From Streptomyces massasporeus (GTDB taxonomy: Bacteria; Actinomycetota; Actinomycetes; Streptomycetales; Streptomycetaceae), in assembly GCF_014648995.1 (NCBI RefSeq), contig NZ_BMSE01000019.1:62001-126000 (forward strand): DNA of 64,000 nucleotides. Reading direction: 5' to 3'. Each line of letters begins with the position of its first letter. Position 1 is the stretch's first letter. Position numbers and translations under genes: made by a program. This document shows positions 1 through 8,673 of the stretch, one piece after another. A model generated the notes under the pieces. The model saw nothing but the letters and a program-made list of their open reading frames with translations, was not told where the DNA came from and searched no databases.

Positions 1-1331
1 GCGCCGGCGATCTCGACGAGGTGGTTGACGACGAGGCAGTACACGAGCCGCTCCCAGCCGGCCTGCCGCGTCACGTCCGGCAGCAGTTTCACGCCCTCGG
101 CGTCCCGGTACAGCGCCTGCACCGGCAGGCCGTCGGCGTCGACGGCGACCAGGGTGTTCTGCAGGTGGGCCTCGATGACGACGCCGTGCTCGGCGAACGC
201 CGTCAGCGCCGGGGGCACGACCTGGGCCAGATAGGCCTCCCACCAGGCAGCGGGGTCGGGGGTCCGGTCGAGCGGGCTGCCGTCGAAGCCCTCGACGAGT
301 CCGGCGGCGAGCAGCGGGGTCGCGCCGGGCAGGAGGTGATCGCCGAAGCCGTCGCGGACGAGGACGGCGAGGGCCTCGAAGGCGAAGTCGGCGGTGCGGT
401 ACCCGCGGTCGCCGAGCCAGGCCGGGGGCCCGTCGAACGCCGCGAAGGCGGCGCAGACCGCCCCGTCCGTCCGGCGCAGGGCGAGCAGGTCGTGGCGCCA
501 CAGCCGGCGGATGTCGTTGGTGATGCGCACGTCGAGGCTGAACTTGAGGAAGAGGTCGTGCCCGGGCGTGTAGAGCGTGCGGATCGCGGCCGTGGGCCAG
601 GTGTCGAAGGCGGTCGTGCCGAGCCGGATCAGTCTGCCGTCCGCGAAGGCGGCGGCGAGTTCGGGGGCGGCCAGGTCGAGCTGCCAGGGGTGGGCCGGGA
701 GCAGGCGGTAGCCGGGCGGGGCCGTGCCGAGGGCGTCGAGGGCGGAGGTGTCGCCCTCCTCGACGACGGTGTCCTCACGGAGCCCGAGCAGGGCCATCGG
801 GAAGCGGGCGTACGCCTCGGGCGCGTACGGCAGCCAGGCGGCGGCCGGCCCGCCGCCGCGCGCCTTGGGGGCCGGGTGGTGGGTGTGGCCGGTGAGGAGG
901 GACTGCTCGGAGCGCCGGTAGAGGTCCTCGGGCGGGGTGGCCCGGGTGCGGGCGGCGAGCAGGGCGGCCACGGCCTCCCGGCTGTCGAGCATCTCGGCGG
1001 GCAGTTCATGGTTGGACGACCCGGTGTGCCGGCGCAGTTCCTCGGCGACGAGTTTGACCAGCTCGGTGTGGCCGACGCGGTGCCAGGCGCCCGCCCGGTG
1101 GATTTCCGGTTCGGCGGGCCGCCGGGTGCCGCGCACCCGCAGCAGGCGGTCCCCGCCGGGCAGCCGGTAGACGTGGTGTTCGCCCTCCTGACGCACCGGC
1201 CGGGCCACCTCCCGCAGCAGGCAGTTCAGCAGGGGCACGGCGGCGTACGCGTCGGCGAGCGCGCCGACAGACGGGCCGTCGCCGAGGCCGGAGTCGCCGT
1301 GGGCCGAGTCGTCGTCGGCGGGCGGGGGCAT
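1..1331 (-). CDS. NIS siderophore synthetase, IucA/IucC family (3' end cut by window)
   Basis: This gene reads leftward and leaves the window before its stop codon; about 443 residues are visible. They contain the family motifs in order: GHTHHPAPKARGG, LLPAHPWQ, KFSLDVRITNDIRRL, EAHLQNTLV and YRDAEGVKL, so the ATP- and carboxylate-binding core is complete and only the extreme C-terminus is missing. Family members condense a carboxylic acid with an amine or alcohol through an acyl-adenylate, in the cytoplasm, during siderophore assembly. The ATG at 1331 was chosen. In-frame GTG codons at 1349 and 1340 are possible, the former behind an AAGGA. A second family member starts 131 bases away on the other strand. 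The siderophore made cannot be named from this sequence. Confidence 0.88.
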   Translation of the reverse strand, partial: MPPPADDDSAHGDSGLGDGPSVGALADAYAAVPLLNCLLREVARPVRQEGEHHVYRLPGGDRLLRVRGTRRPAEPEIHRAGAWHRVGHTELVKLVAEELRRHTGSSNHELPAEMLDSREAVAALLAARTRATPPEDLYRRSEQSLLTGHTHHPAPKARGGGPAAAWLPYAPEAYARFPMALLGLREDTVVEEGDTSALDALGTAPPGYRLLPAHPWQLDLAAPELAAAFADGRLIRLGTTAFDTWPTAAIRTLYTPGHDLFLKFSLDVRITNDIRRLWRHDLLALRRTDGAVCAAFAAFDGPPAWLGDRGYRTADFAFEALAVLVRDGFGDHLLPGATPLLAAGLVEGFDGSPLDRTPDPAAWWEAYLAQVVPPALTAFAEHGVVIEAHLQNTLVAVDADGLPVQALYRDAEGVKLLPDVTRQAGWERLVYCLVVNHLVEIAG

Positions 1332-1462
1332 GAGGTCCACGCGTTCCACTCGTCCCTACGGTCCTTCCAGCGTTCCGGGCGGAGATGATCAGTATGTCGG
1401 TCGTCGCCACTGCGCTGTGACATCCCTGTTCGTACCCGCATTCGTACCCGAGGAGCCCGCCC

Positions 1463-2956
1463 GTGCACCGTCCCCCCACCGCCGAGACCGAGGTCGCCGA
1501 CGAGCTGTCCGTCGCGCGGCCCGGTCTGCCGGCGCGGTACGAGGCCGAACTGCCCGGCGCCCGGGCGGCCGTGCTGTCCCGGCTGTGGCGCGGTCTCGCC
1601 CACGATCCACTGCCCTGGGTCGCCAGCCGCGAGCAGGGCGGGGACGGGCTGACGCTGTCCCTGCCGGACGGGCGCCGGCTGCACGGCCCCCGGCCGGATC
1701 CGTACGCGACCGGCGCGTACGTCACCGTCGTACGGCTGGACGAGAAGGCCTACGAGGATCCGGCGCGGCTGATGACGGACCTCGCCGTACCGCACTCCGC
1801 CTCCTTCGCCGCCGAACTCGGGCACAGCGTCGCCTCGTTGGCGCTGTCGCGAGCGGGGCAGGAGGGCGCTCGGGGCGACTGGCCGGAGCACGACTGGGAG
1901 TGGGAGCAGCGGATCGTCGACGGGCATCCGTTCCATCCGACGTGCCGGTCCCGGCCGGGCTTCTCGGTGGCCGAGCAGCTCGCCTACGGGCCCGAGCACC
2001 GGCCGGTCGTGGAGCTGGGACTGGTGCCGGTGCGGGCGGAGGAGTGCCTGGTGACGGGCGTGTGGCCGGGCGAGCTGCGGGACGGGGGGCGGGTGGTGCT
2101 GCCGGTGCACCCGTGGCAGGCGGCGCATGTGCTGAAGCGGACGTGCGAGGAGCGGAGTCCCGCGCATCCGCTGATGTCCCTGAGGACGCTGGCGCTGCCC
2201 GGCGGGCCGCATGTGAAGACCTCGCTGAGCGCCCGGCTGACGTCCTCGGTGCGGGACATCTCCCTGCCCTCGGTCGCCGCGTCGGCGACGCTGTCGGACT
2301 TCGCGGGGGTGCCCGCGGCGCGCACGGACGGCCTGCTGCACGTCACGCGCACCCTGGGCGCGGCGGCGGCCGGTTCCCCGGACTTCGCGGCCGTCCTGCG
2401 GGAGTCCCCGCAGACGTACGCGGGCAGCGGTGAGCGGGTCCTGCCGGTGGCGGCGCTCGCCACCACGGACCTGCCCGGCTCTCCCGCCTGGATGGCCGGT
2501 TTCACCCGGCTCGCCCTCACCGTCGGGCTGCGGCTGCTGGAGCTGGGCGTGGCGCTGGAGGCACACGGCCAGAACCTCCTGGTGGTCCTCTCCGCGACGG
2601 GCGAGCCGCTGCGGCTGGTCTACCGCGACCTGGCCGACATCCGCGTCAGCCCGGCCCGCCTCGCCCGGCACGGCATCACGGTGCCCGAGCTGCCCGCCCG
2701 TATGGTCACCGACGACGAACGCGCGCTGCGCCGCAAGCTCTTCGGCTCGCTCGTGGCGGGCGCGCTGGCCGGCACAGCCGGCTCGGGCCCGGCACTCGCG
2801 GCGGCGCTGGAGACGGCCGTACGGGACCTGCCGCGCACCCCCGACCTCGCGGCGCTGTGCGCCGATCCGCTGCCCACGAAGGCGCTGACGCTGATGCGGC
2901 TCTCGCCGCAGACGCCCGGGGACCAGTGGGCGCACCTGCCCAATCCGCTGCGGTGA
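1463..2956 (+). CDS. NIS siderophore synthetase, IucA/IucC family
   Basis: A 497-residue second IucA/IucC enzyme, divergent from the first. Visible motifs are GHPFHPTCRSRPGF, LPVHPWQAAHVL, KTSLSARLTSSVRDIS, EAHGQNLLVVL and YRDLADIRV, matching the catalytic core of NIS synthetases. It starts with GTG eight bases after an AGGAG (1451-1455). Paired NIS synthetases usually act one after the other on a citrate- or dicarboxylate-based siderophore, but no amine-modifying enzyme, transporter or receptor is visible here; partners may lie left of the window. I could not find a clear DmdR/IdeR-type iron box in the short divergent intergenic region. Confidence 0.9.
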   Translation: MHRPPTAETEVADELSVARPGLPARYEAELPGARAAVLSRLWRGLAHDPLPWVASREQGGDGLTLSLPDGRRLHGPRPDPYATGAYVTVVRLDEKAYEDPARLMTDLAVPHSASFAAELGHSVASLALSRAGQEGARGDWPEHDWEWEQRIVDGHPFHPTCRSRPGFSVAEQLAYGPEHRPVVELGLVPVRAEECLVTGVWPGELRDGGRVVLPVHPWQAAHVLKRTCEERSPAHPLMSLRTLALPGGPHVKTSLSARLTSSVRDISLPSVAASATLSDFAGVPAARTDGLLHVTRTLGAAAAGSPDFAAVLRESPQTYAGSGERVLPVAALATTDLPGSPAWMAGFTRLALTVGLRLLELGVALEAHGQNLLVVLSATGEPLRLVYRDLADIRVSPARLARHGITVPELPARMVTDDERALRRKLFGSLVAGALAGTAGSGPALAAALETAVRDLPRTPDLAALCADPLPTKALTLMRLSPQTPGDQWAHLPNPLR

Positions 2957-2965
2957 ACCGGCGTT

Positions 2966-2995
2966 TTGGAGCCGGAGCGGGGTGATCACTAGGAT
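2966..2995 (+). promoter_or_regulatory. Promoter of a leaderless vWA gene
   Basis: A -35-like TTGGAG (2966-2971), an 18-base spacer and TAGGAT (2990-2995) sit exactly six bases before the ATG at 3002. This geometry predicts transcription starting at or next to the start codon. Confidence 0.5.
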
Positions 2996-3001
2996 CCGGC
3001 G

Positions 3002-4276
3002 ATGATCATAAGAACACGGCTGGCGGCAGGGGTCTGTACCCTGCTCGCCGCGCTGACGGCCGGGCTCGCCTTCCCGGCCGGGGCGGCCGCCGGTGAACCC
3101 ACGGGCCAGGACGCCCCCAAGGTCGATCTCGTCCTCGATGTGAGCGGCTCGATGCGGGCGCGGGACATCGACGGCCAGTCGCGCATGGCCGCCGCCAAGC
3201 AGGCGTTCAACGAGGTGCTCGACGCGACGCCGGAGGAGGTCGAGCTCGGCATCCGCACCCTCGGCGCCGACTACCCGGGGGACGACCGGAAGACGGGCTG
3301 CAAGGACACCGCGCAGCTCTACCCGGTCGGCCCGCTCGACCGCACCGAGGCCAAGACGGCCGTCGCCACGCTCACCCCGACGGGCTGGACGCCGATCGGC
3401 CCGGCCCTGCTGAAGGCGGCCGGCGACCTGGACGGCGGTGACGGCTCCAAGCGCATCGTGCTGATCAGCGACGGCGAGGACACCTGCGCTCCGCTCGACC
3501 CGTGCGAGGTGGCCCGCGAGATCGCGGCCAAGGGCATCGGCCTGACCATCGACACCCTGGGCCTGGTCCCGACCGCCAAGCTGAGCCGGCAGTTGAGCTG
3601 CATCGCCGAGGCCACCGGCGGCACCTACACCTCGGTCGAGCACCAGGACGAACTCACCGACCGGGTGAACCAGTTGGTGGACCGGGCGGCGGATCCGGTG
3701 GTGACGCCGGTGGCGACCGAGGGGACGGACCGGTGCGCCGGGGCGCCGACGCTGAAGTCGGGCCTGTACACCGACCGCGAGGAGTTCGGGCAGCAGCGCT
3801 GGTACCGCGTGGAGGTCCTGCCGGGGCAGGAGCTGCGCGCCTCGGTGAGCGTCGCGGCGGACCGGGCCGTGAGCCCCGGCTACGGCGTGCTGATGCGGGC
3901 CGTGACGTCCAAGGGCCGCGAGATCGTGCGCGGCGAGGCGGCGGGCAACGGCCGCACGGACGTGATCTCGACCGGGCTGAGGTACCCCGAGCCCGAGCGT
4001 GACGACGCCGACGGCGACAAGCCGGCCCCGGAGACCGTGTGCCTGGCCGTCACCCACTCCTTCTCGGCGGCCTCCGGCGTGAAGGCCACGCCCGGTCTGC
4101 CGCTGGAGCTGACCGTGGACATCGTGGACGCCCCGAGCCAGGCGGGCGACGTGGCCGCCTTCGGTCTCGGCCGCGGCTGGTGGCTGCTCGGCGTGCTGAT
4201 CCTCACCGGCTTCCTGGCCGGTCTCGTCTGGGGCTGGCTGTCGCGCTGGCGGGTCGCGGTCTGGAGGACCAACTGA
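3002..4276 (+). CDS. Secreted, membrane-anchored vWA-domain protein
   Basis: A 424-residue protein with a signal peptide (about residues 1-30, ending in AGAAAG) and a von Willebrand factor A domain. The MIDAS motif is D-x-S-x-S (Asp46, Ser48, Ser50 in LVLDVSGSM), and ISDGEDTC lies later in the domain. A long extracytoplasmic region follows, then one C-terminal membrane helix (GWWLLGVLILTGFLAGLVWGW) and a short basic tail. It is expected to face outward and bind a metal-dependent ligand or partner. The stop codon overlaps the start of the next gene (TGATG), so the two are translationally coupled and probably form one surface complex. The ligand is unknown. Confidence 0.85.
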   Translation: MIIRTRLAAGVCTLLAALTAGLAFPAGAAAGEPTGQDAPKVDLVLDVSGSMRARDIDGQSRMAAAKQAFNEVLDATPEEVELGIRTLGADYPGDDRKTGCKDTAQLYPVGPLDRTEAKTAVATLTPTGWTPIGPALLKAAGDLDGGDGSKRIVLISDGEDTCAPLDPCEVAREIAAKGIGLTIDTLGLVPTAKLSRQLSCIAEATGGTYTSVEHQDELTDRVNQLVDRAADPVVTPVATEGTDRCAGAPTLKSGLYTDREEFGQQRWYRVEVLPGQELRASVSVAADRAVSPGYGVLMRAVTSKGREIVRGEAAGNGRTDVISTGLRYPEPERDDADGDKPAPETVCLAVTHSFSAASGVKATPGLPLELTVDIVDAPSQAGDVAAFGLGRGWWLLGVLILTGFLAGLVWGWLSRWRVAVWRTN

Positions 4277-5067
4277 TGCGAGTGGCACGAGCGTTGAGCG
4301 CGGGGTTGCTGACCCTCGGTCTGGCGGCCGCCCCGGCCGCGGCCGACGCCTCACCGAGTCCGTCGCCGGACGACACCTCGGCCCCCACACAGGCCGGCAC
4401 GTCGTTCCGTACGGCCACGGAGATCGAGCAGGGGCAGCAGGCCACGGCGAGCGGCTCCACGGGCGACTACCTGTACTGGTCGTTCCCCGCCGACACCGGG
4501 CAGCGCCCCACGGTCGAGGCGACGGTGAAGCTGCCGGAGACCCATGCCTCGCAGACCTGGCAGATCGACGTGTACGACGGTCTGCGCCGCCGCCAGGCGT
4601 GCCAGTACGGGGCGCAGACGCGCACCGCGGGGGCGGGCACGTCCTCCGTCGAACTGGCCTGCGTGCTGCGCACGGTCCGCGCCTGGTCGGAGCCGTGGGC
4701 CAACGACCCACTGCCGGGCACCTATTACGTCCGGCTGACCGCCACCGGCGTCGCCACCGCCGACCTGGGTCTCCCGGTCGGCAGCGAGGTGCGGGTGGAC
4801 TCCAAGGACATCGGCGGATCCGCGGCGGTGGACGGCTCACTGGCCGAGCCGCTGGTGCCGGGCGTCGCCACGAAGCCCGAGGAGGAGCAGGAGAACGCTG
4901 CGGTGCTGGCCGGCCTCGAACCCGAGGACGGCTGGGCGTCCGGCTGGTGGTCGGACCGGTGGGTGTGGACCGCGCTCGGCGGAATCCTGGCCGCCCTCGC
5001 GGGAGTCGGCGGGTACGCCCTGACGCGCGGGACGGGACGGCCGTCCCGGGTGCCGCCGGGAGCCTGA
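4276..5067 (+). CDS. Secreted membrane-anchored protein, partner of the vWA protein
   Basis: 263 residues. The start ATG overlaps the stop of the vWA gene and lies behind GGAGGA (4263-4268). It has an N-terminal signal peptide (LSAGLLTLGLAAAPAAADA), a Ser/Pro-rich linker, an extracytoplasmic domain with FRTATEIEQGQQATASGSTGD followed by beta-rich sequence resembling a pre-peptidase C-terminal/adhesive fold, and one C-terminal membrane helix (WVWTALGGILAALAGVGGYAL) with a short basic tail. The same topology as its neighbour and the coupled translation suggest they assemble together at the membrane. No catalytic motif is recognisable and the function is unknown. Confidence 0.8.
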   Translation: MRVARALSAGLLTLGLAAAPAAADASPSPSPDDTSAPTQAGTSFRTATEIEQGQQATASGSTGDYLYWSFPADTGQRPTVEATVKLPETHASQTWQIDVYDGLRRRQACQYGAQTRTAGAGTSSVELACVLRTVRAWSEPWANDPLPGTYYVRLTATGVATADLGLPVGSEVRVDSKDIGGSAAVDGSLAEPLVPGVATKPEEEQENAAVLAGLEPEDGWASGWWSDRWVWTALGGILAALAGVGGYALTRGTGRPSRVPPGA

Positions 5068-5107
5068 CCGGCCCTCACCAGGCCGGTTTGACCACCTGAT
5101 CACCCCT

Positions 5108-5136
5108 CAGAAGGCCCGCCGACCGCGGGCCTTCTG
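5108..5136. terminator. Bidirectional hairpin terminator
   Basis: A perfect 12-bp stem, CAGAAGGCCCGC (5108-5119) with GCGGGCCTTCTG (5125-5136) and a 5-base loop. It lies between the convergent ends of the vWA partner gene and the HxlR regulator and can serve both. Confidence 0.75.
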
Positions 5137-5763
5137 TCATGTCTCGCGCAGCGCCTTGGCCAGCGTGCCCTCGCCGCTCACCTCGACCCGGCCCTCCCCC
5201 ACGGCCCGGGCCAGAGTCAGCTCCCCCCGGCCGAGGGCCGTGCACGTGGCGGTGTCCAGGACCAGCCGGGCGTCCGGCTCCCCCGGAGCGGGCCCGTCGC
5301 CGTACACGGGCCCGTCCTCGGCACCGGCGTACAGATGGAACAGGCCTTCCTCCAGACGGACTTCGACGAGCCCCTCGCCGTCCAGCAGGCGCAGCAGCGG
5401 CAGGGCGAACCAGTGGGCCCGGACCGCGTCCGTCGGCCGGCGTTCCCCGAGTTCGGCCTGCCCCCACTCCCCCAGCGCCTGCAGCACGGGCAGCAACTCG
5501 CGTCCGCGAGGCGTGACTTCGTACACGTACGCCGCACCGGGGGGCGGCAGCCGGCGCCGGGTCGCGAGGCCGTCGCGCTCCATGTCCTTCAGCCGCGAGG
5601 CGAGGACGTCGGTGCTGACGCCGGGCAGGTCCGCGTGCAGGTCGGTGTAGCGCCGGGGACCGGCGAGGAGCTCCCGGACGATCAGCAGGGTCCAGCGGTC
5701 ACCGACGACGTCGAGCGCGCGGGCGGCGGAGCAGTACTGGTCGTAGCTTCGGCGAGGTGGCAT
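5137..5763 (-). CDS. HxlR-family transcriptional regulator with C-terminal SCP2-like domain
   Basis: 208 residues from the ATG at 5763; the longer open frame upstream runs over the operators and is unlikely to be coding. The N-terminal winged helix (residues 5-100, CSAARALDVVGDRWTLLIVRELLAGPRRYTDL) is typical HxlR. The C-terminal half (VRAHWFALPLLRLLDGEGLVEVRLEEG through ALGRGELTLARAVGEGRVEVSG) looks like the sterol-carrier-like domain often fused to this family in Streptomyces and may bind a hydrophobic ligand. It is divergent from an aminotransferase gene, and two 15-bp inverted repeats lie in the 85-base gap, so it probably controls both genes. Confidence 0.85.
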   Translation of the reverse strand: MPPRRSYDQYCSAARALDVVGDRWTLLIVRELLAGPRRYTDLHADLPGVSTDVLASRLKDMERDGLATRRRLPPPGAAYVYEVTPRGRELLPVLQALGEWGQAELGERRPTDAVRAHWFALPLLRLLDGEGLVEVRLEEGLFHLYAGAEDGPVYGDGPAPGEPDARLVLDTATCTALGRGELTLARAVGEGRVEVSGEGTLAKALRET

Positions 5764-5784
5764 GCGACGCAGTCTAGACAAGTT

Positions 5785-5799
5785 GTTGGACTTTCCAAG
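5785..5799. promoter_or_regulatory. Candidate HxlR operator 1
   Basis: GTTGGA-CTT-TCCAAG, an imperfect inverted repeat (five of six arm pairs) centred at 5792, exactly 21 bp from the next copy. It lies between the HxlR gene and the aminotransferase. Confidence 0.55.
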
Positions 5800-5805
5800 C
5801 GCGTA

Positions 5806-5820
5806 CTTGGTAAAACCAAG
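5806..5820. promoter_or_regulatory. Candidate HxlR operator 2
   Basis: A perfect inverted repeat CTTGGT-AAA-ACCAAG centred at 5813. With the copy at 5785-5799 it forms a pair spaced by two helical turns, as expected for two dimers on one DNA face. Confidence 0.6.
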
Positions 5821-5848
5821 CAACACGATCGGCAGAGGAGAGCGGCGC

Positions 5849-7057
5849 ATGGAGTTCCGGCAGTCGAGCAAGCTCAGCGAGGTCTGCTACGAGATCCGCG
5901 GCCCGGTGATCGAGCACGCCAACGCGCTGGAGGAGGCGGGCCACAGCGTGCTGCGCCTGAACACCGGCAATCCCGCGCTCTTCGGGTTCGAGGCGCCGGA
6001 GGAGATCCTCCAGGACATGATCCGGATGCTGCCCCAGGCGCACGGCTACACCGATTCGCGCGGCATCCTCTCCGCCCGCCGGGCCGTGGCGCAGCGGTAT
6101 CAGACCCTCGGCCTGGAGGTCGGCGTCGACGACGTCTTCCTCGGCAACGGCGTCTCGGAGCTGGTGTCGATGGCCGTGCAGGCGCTCATCGAGGACGGCG
6201 ACGAGATCCTCATTCCCGCGCCGGACTTCCCCCTGTGGACGGCGGTGACGACCCTGGCGGGCGGCAAGGCGGTCCACTACCTGTGCGACGAACAGGCCGA
6301 CTGGTACCCCGACCTCGACGACATGGCGTCGAAGATCACCGACCGTACGAAGGCGGTCGTGATCATCAATCCGAACAACCCCACCGGCGCGGTCTACCCC
6401 AAGGAGATCGTCGAGGGCATCCTCGACCTCGCCCGGCGGCACGGTCTCATGGTCTTCGCCGACGAGATCTACGACCAGATCCTCTACGACGACGCCGTCC
6501 ACCACTCGGCCGCGGCCCTCGCCCCCGACCTGGTGGTCCTCACCTTCTGCGGCCTGTCCAAGACGTATCGCGTGGCGGGCTTCCGCTCCGGCTGGCTGGT
6601 CGTCACCGGGCCGCGGCAGCACGCCAAGGACTACCTGGAGGGCCTCACCATGCTGGCCTCCATGCGGCTGTGCGCCAACGCGCCCGCGCAGTACGCCATC
6701 CAGGCCGCTCTGGGCGGCCGGCAGTCCATCCGCGAGCTGACCGCGCCCGGCGGCCGGCTGCACGAACAGCGCACCGTGGCCTGGGAGAAGCTCAACGAGA
6801 TCCCCGGTGTGACGTGTGTGAAACCGAAGGGTTCGCTCTACGCCTTCCCGCGCCTCGACCCCAAGGTCCACAAGATCCACGACGACGAGAAGTTCGTCCT
6901 GGACCTGCTGCTGCGGGAGAAGATCCAGGTCGTCCAGGGCACGGGCTTCAACTGGCCGACGCCGGATCACTTCCGCATCCTGACGCTGCCCCACGCGGAG
7001 GACCTGGAGGCGGCGATCGGCCGGATCGGGCGATTCCTCGGCGGATACCGGCAGTAG
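5849..7057 (+). CDS. PLP-dependent aminotransferase, class I/II (AlaA-like)
   Basis: 402 residues starting at the ATG behind AGAGGAGAG (5833-5841). Fold-type I aminotransferase signatures are NPNNPTGAVYP (174-184), ADEIYDQILYDD (204-215) and the PLP lysine Lys238 in CGLSKTYRVAGFRSGW. The N-terminal RQSSKLSEVCYEIRGPV resembles AlaA-type alanine/glutamate aminotransferases, which make alanine from pyruvate. Being divergent from the HxlR gene with two operators between them, it is probably repressed or activated by that regulator. The exact substrate cannot be fixed from sequence alone. Confidence 0.88.
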   Translation: MEFRQSSKLSEVCYEIRGPVIEHANALEEAGHSVLRLNTGNPALFGFEAPEEILQDMIRMLPQAHGYTDSRGILSARRAVAQRYQTLGLEVGVDDVFLGNGVSELVSMAVQALIEDGDEILIPAPDFPLWTAVTTLAGGKAVHYLCDEQADWYPDLDDMASKITDRTKAVVIINPNNPTGAVYPKEIVEGILDLARRHGLMVFADEIYDQILYDDAVHHSAAALAPDLVVLTFCGLSKTYRVAGFRSGWLVVTGPRQHAKDYLEGLTMLASMRLCANAPAQYAIQAALGGRQSIRELTAPGGRLHEQRTVAWEKLNEIPGVTCVKPKGSLYAFPRLDPKVHKIHDDEKFVLDLLLREKIQVVQGTGFNWPTPDHFRILTLPHAEDLEAAIGRIGRFLGGYRQ

Positions 7058-7198
7058 GCGCCGAACGATTCCCGGACATCCGCGGGGACGGCCGGAAAGG
7101 GCCTTTGAGCCGGATGGAGGCCCTGAGCAGGGCGTGAGCGCCGCGCAGCGGGGAACGTCGTCCTCGGTCCTTCCCCCAGGCAGGAGCGGAGACGAGTG

Positions 7199-7762
7199 AT
7201 GGCCACCACGCAAGGTGAAGCCCGGGTCGGCACCCCACGGCCGGCGGACCTCCGGTTGCCGGGCATCGTGCTCGGGGTCGGGATGGGCGGGTTCGCCGAC
7301 GGCATCCTGCTGCACCAGTTGCTGCAGTGGCACCACATGCTCTCCAGCACCAACCAGGACCGCATCGGGGTGAAGTACTACAACCCCCACACCGTCTCAG
7401 GCCTGGAGATGAACACCCTGTGGGACGGCGTCTTCCACACCGTGTGCTGGCTCGCGGTCCTGCTCGGGCTGGCCGTGCTGTACGCGCGGGTCACCCACGA
7501 CCGGCGGCGGGTGTGGACCTCCCGGGTGCTGTGGGGCTGGATGCTCGTCGGCTGGGGCCTGTTCAACCTCGTGGAGGGCGTGCTGGACCACCACGTGCTC
7601 GGCATCCACCACGTCTACGCCGGGGAGGGCCAGGTGTGGTGGGACATCGGCTTCCTCGTCCTGGGCGCCCTGCTGGTCACCGGCGGCCACCTGCTCCAGC
7701 GCAGCGGCCGGCCCTTCGACCCGGGTGCGGCCACCGGCCGGCATGAGGGCCTGCACGGCTGA
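7199..7762 (+). CDS. DUF2243 membrane protein
   Basis: 187 residues (188 if the GTG at 7196 is used; both follow AGGAG at 7182-7186). The sequence LPGIVLGVGMGGFADGILLHQLLQWHHMLS and later NLVEGVLDHHVLGIHHV match the DUF2243 family, which has about four membrane helices and many conserved histidines. The His-rich segments suggest metal or heme binding, but no function is established. Its stop overlaps the start of the next gene (TGATG), which encodes a CtaG-like membrane protein, so a shared role in respiratory-enzyme assembly or copper handling is plausible. Confidence 0.82.
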   Translation: MATTQGEARVGTPRPADLRLPGIVLGVGMGGFADGILLHQLLQWHHMLSSTNQDRIGVKYYNPHTVSGLEMNTLWDGVFHTVCWLAVLLGLAVLYARVTHDRRRVWTSRVLWGWMLVGWGLFNLVEGVLDHHVLGIHHVYAGEGQVWWDIGFLVLGALLVTGGHLLQRSGRPFDPGAATGRHEGLHG

Positions 7763-8613
7763 TGGGCCACCACCTGCACGGGCACGGGCACGAAGCGGGC
7801 GGCGGCGTCCCGCACTGGCTGCCGCCGGCGCTCCTGCTGCTCGCCGCCTCCGGTGCCTACCTGCTGCTCGTCCACCGGGCGCGCCGGCGCAATCCGGTCC
7901 TCGGCTGGAGCCGGTGGCGGACGGGCTTCTTCCTGGGTGGGATCCTCCTGCTCGGCGTCGCGCTGCTGCCGCCCGTGGCCCCCTTCGCCCACGGGGACTT
8001 CCGCGGGCACATGGGCCAGCACCTCCTCATCGGCATGTACGCGCCGCTCGCGCTGGTCCTGGCCGCCCCCGTCACGCTCCTGCTGCGCACCCTGCCCCCG
8101 TCGCGGGGCCGGCGCCTGACCGCGGTGCTGCACAGCTCCCCCGCCCGCGTGATCGCCCACCCGGCGGTCGGGCTGGCGCTCTCCACGGGCGGCCTCGCGG
8201 TGCTCTACTTCACCCCCCTGTACACCGCGATCACGGCCGACCCGGCGGCGCACTGGCTGCTGCACGCGCACTTCCTGCTCTCCGGATGCCTGTTCGCCTA
8301 CGCCATCGCCGGCCCCGACCCGGCCCCCGCCCGGCCGGGTGTCAGGGCCCGGCTGGTCTACCTGGGCGTCGCGATCGCGGCGCACGCCGTGATCTCCCAG
8401 TTGATGTACGGCGGTGTCTGGGTCGACATCCACGCGCCGATCGACGAGGTGCGGGGCGGCGCCGAGATCATGTACTACGGCGGCGACCTGGCCGAGTTGC
8501 TGCTGGCCGCGGCGTTGGTGGCCACTTGGCGGCCCGAGCCCCGGCGCGCGGCGGGCCGGAGTGCGGCGGGGCGGGGAGCTGTCCCGGCCCGGAATGTCAG
8601 TGGCGGGCCGTAG
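7762..8613 (+). CDS. Cytochrome c oxidase assembly protein, CtaG/DUF1404-like
   Basis: 283 residues. A His-rich N-terminus (MGHHLHGHGHE) is followed by seven or so predicted membrane helices. Conserved features of the caa3-type CtaG family are HMGQHLLIGMYAPLALVLAAPVTLLLRTLP, WLLHAHFLLSGCLFAYAIAGPDP and GGDLAELLLAAALV. The family supports assembly of the copper centres of heme-copper oxidases at the cytoplasmic membrane. It is translationally coupled to the upstream DUF2243 gene. No oxidase subunit lies nearby, so this is likely an accessory paralogue. Confidence 0.82.
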   Translation: MGHHLHGHGHEAGGGVPHWLPPALLLLAASGAYLLLVHRARRRNPVLGWSRWRTGFFLGGILLLGVALLPPVAPFAHGDFRGHMGQHLLIGMYAPLALVLAAPVTLLLRTLPPSRGRRLTAVLHSSPARVIAHPAVGLALSTGGLAVLYFTPLYTAITADPAAHWLLHAHFLLSGCLFAYAIAGPDPAPARPGVRARLVYLGVAIAAHAVISQLMYGGVWVDIHAPIDEVRGGAEIMYYGGDLAELLLAAALVATWRPEPRRAAGRSAAGRGAVPARNVSGGP

Positions 8614-8673
8614 CCTTCGAGCAGGTGGGGCGTCGAGCCCCGGGCCCCGTCGCCGGCCGGAGAGGAGCACGCC

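Noticed and set aside
1226..4840. 1204-codon reverse-strand frame
   Set aside because: It crosses three well-supported genes on the other strand; its sequence is Arg/Pro/Gly-rich, a shadow of high-GC codon bias.
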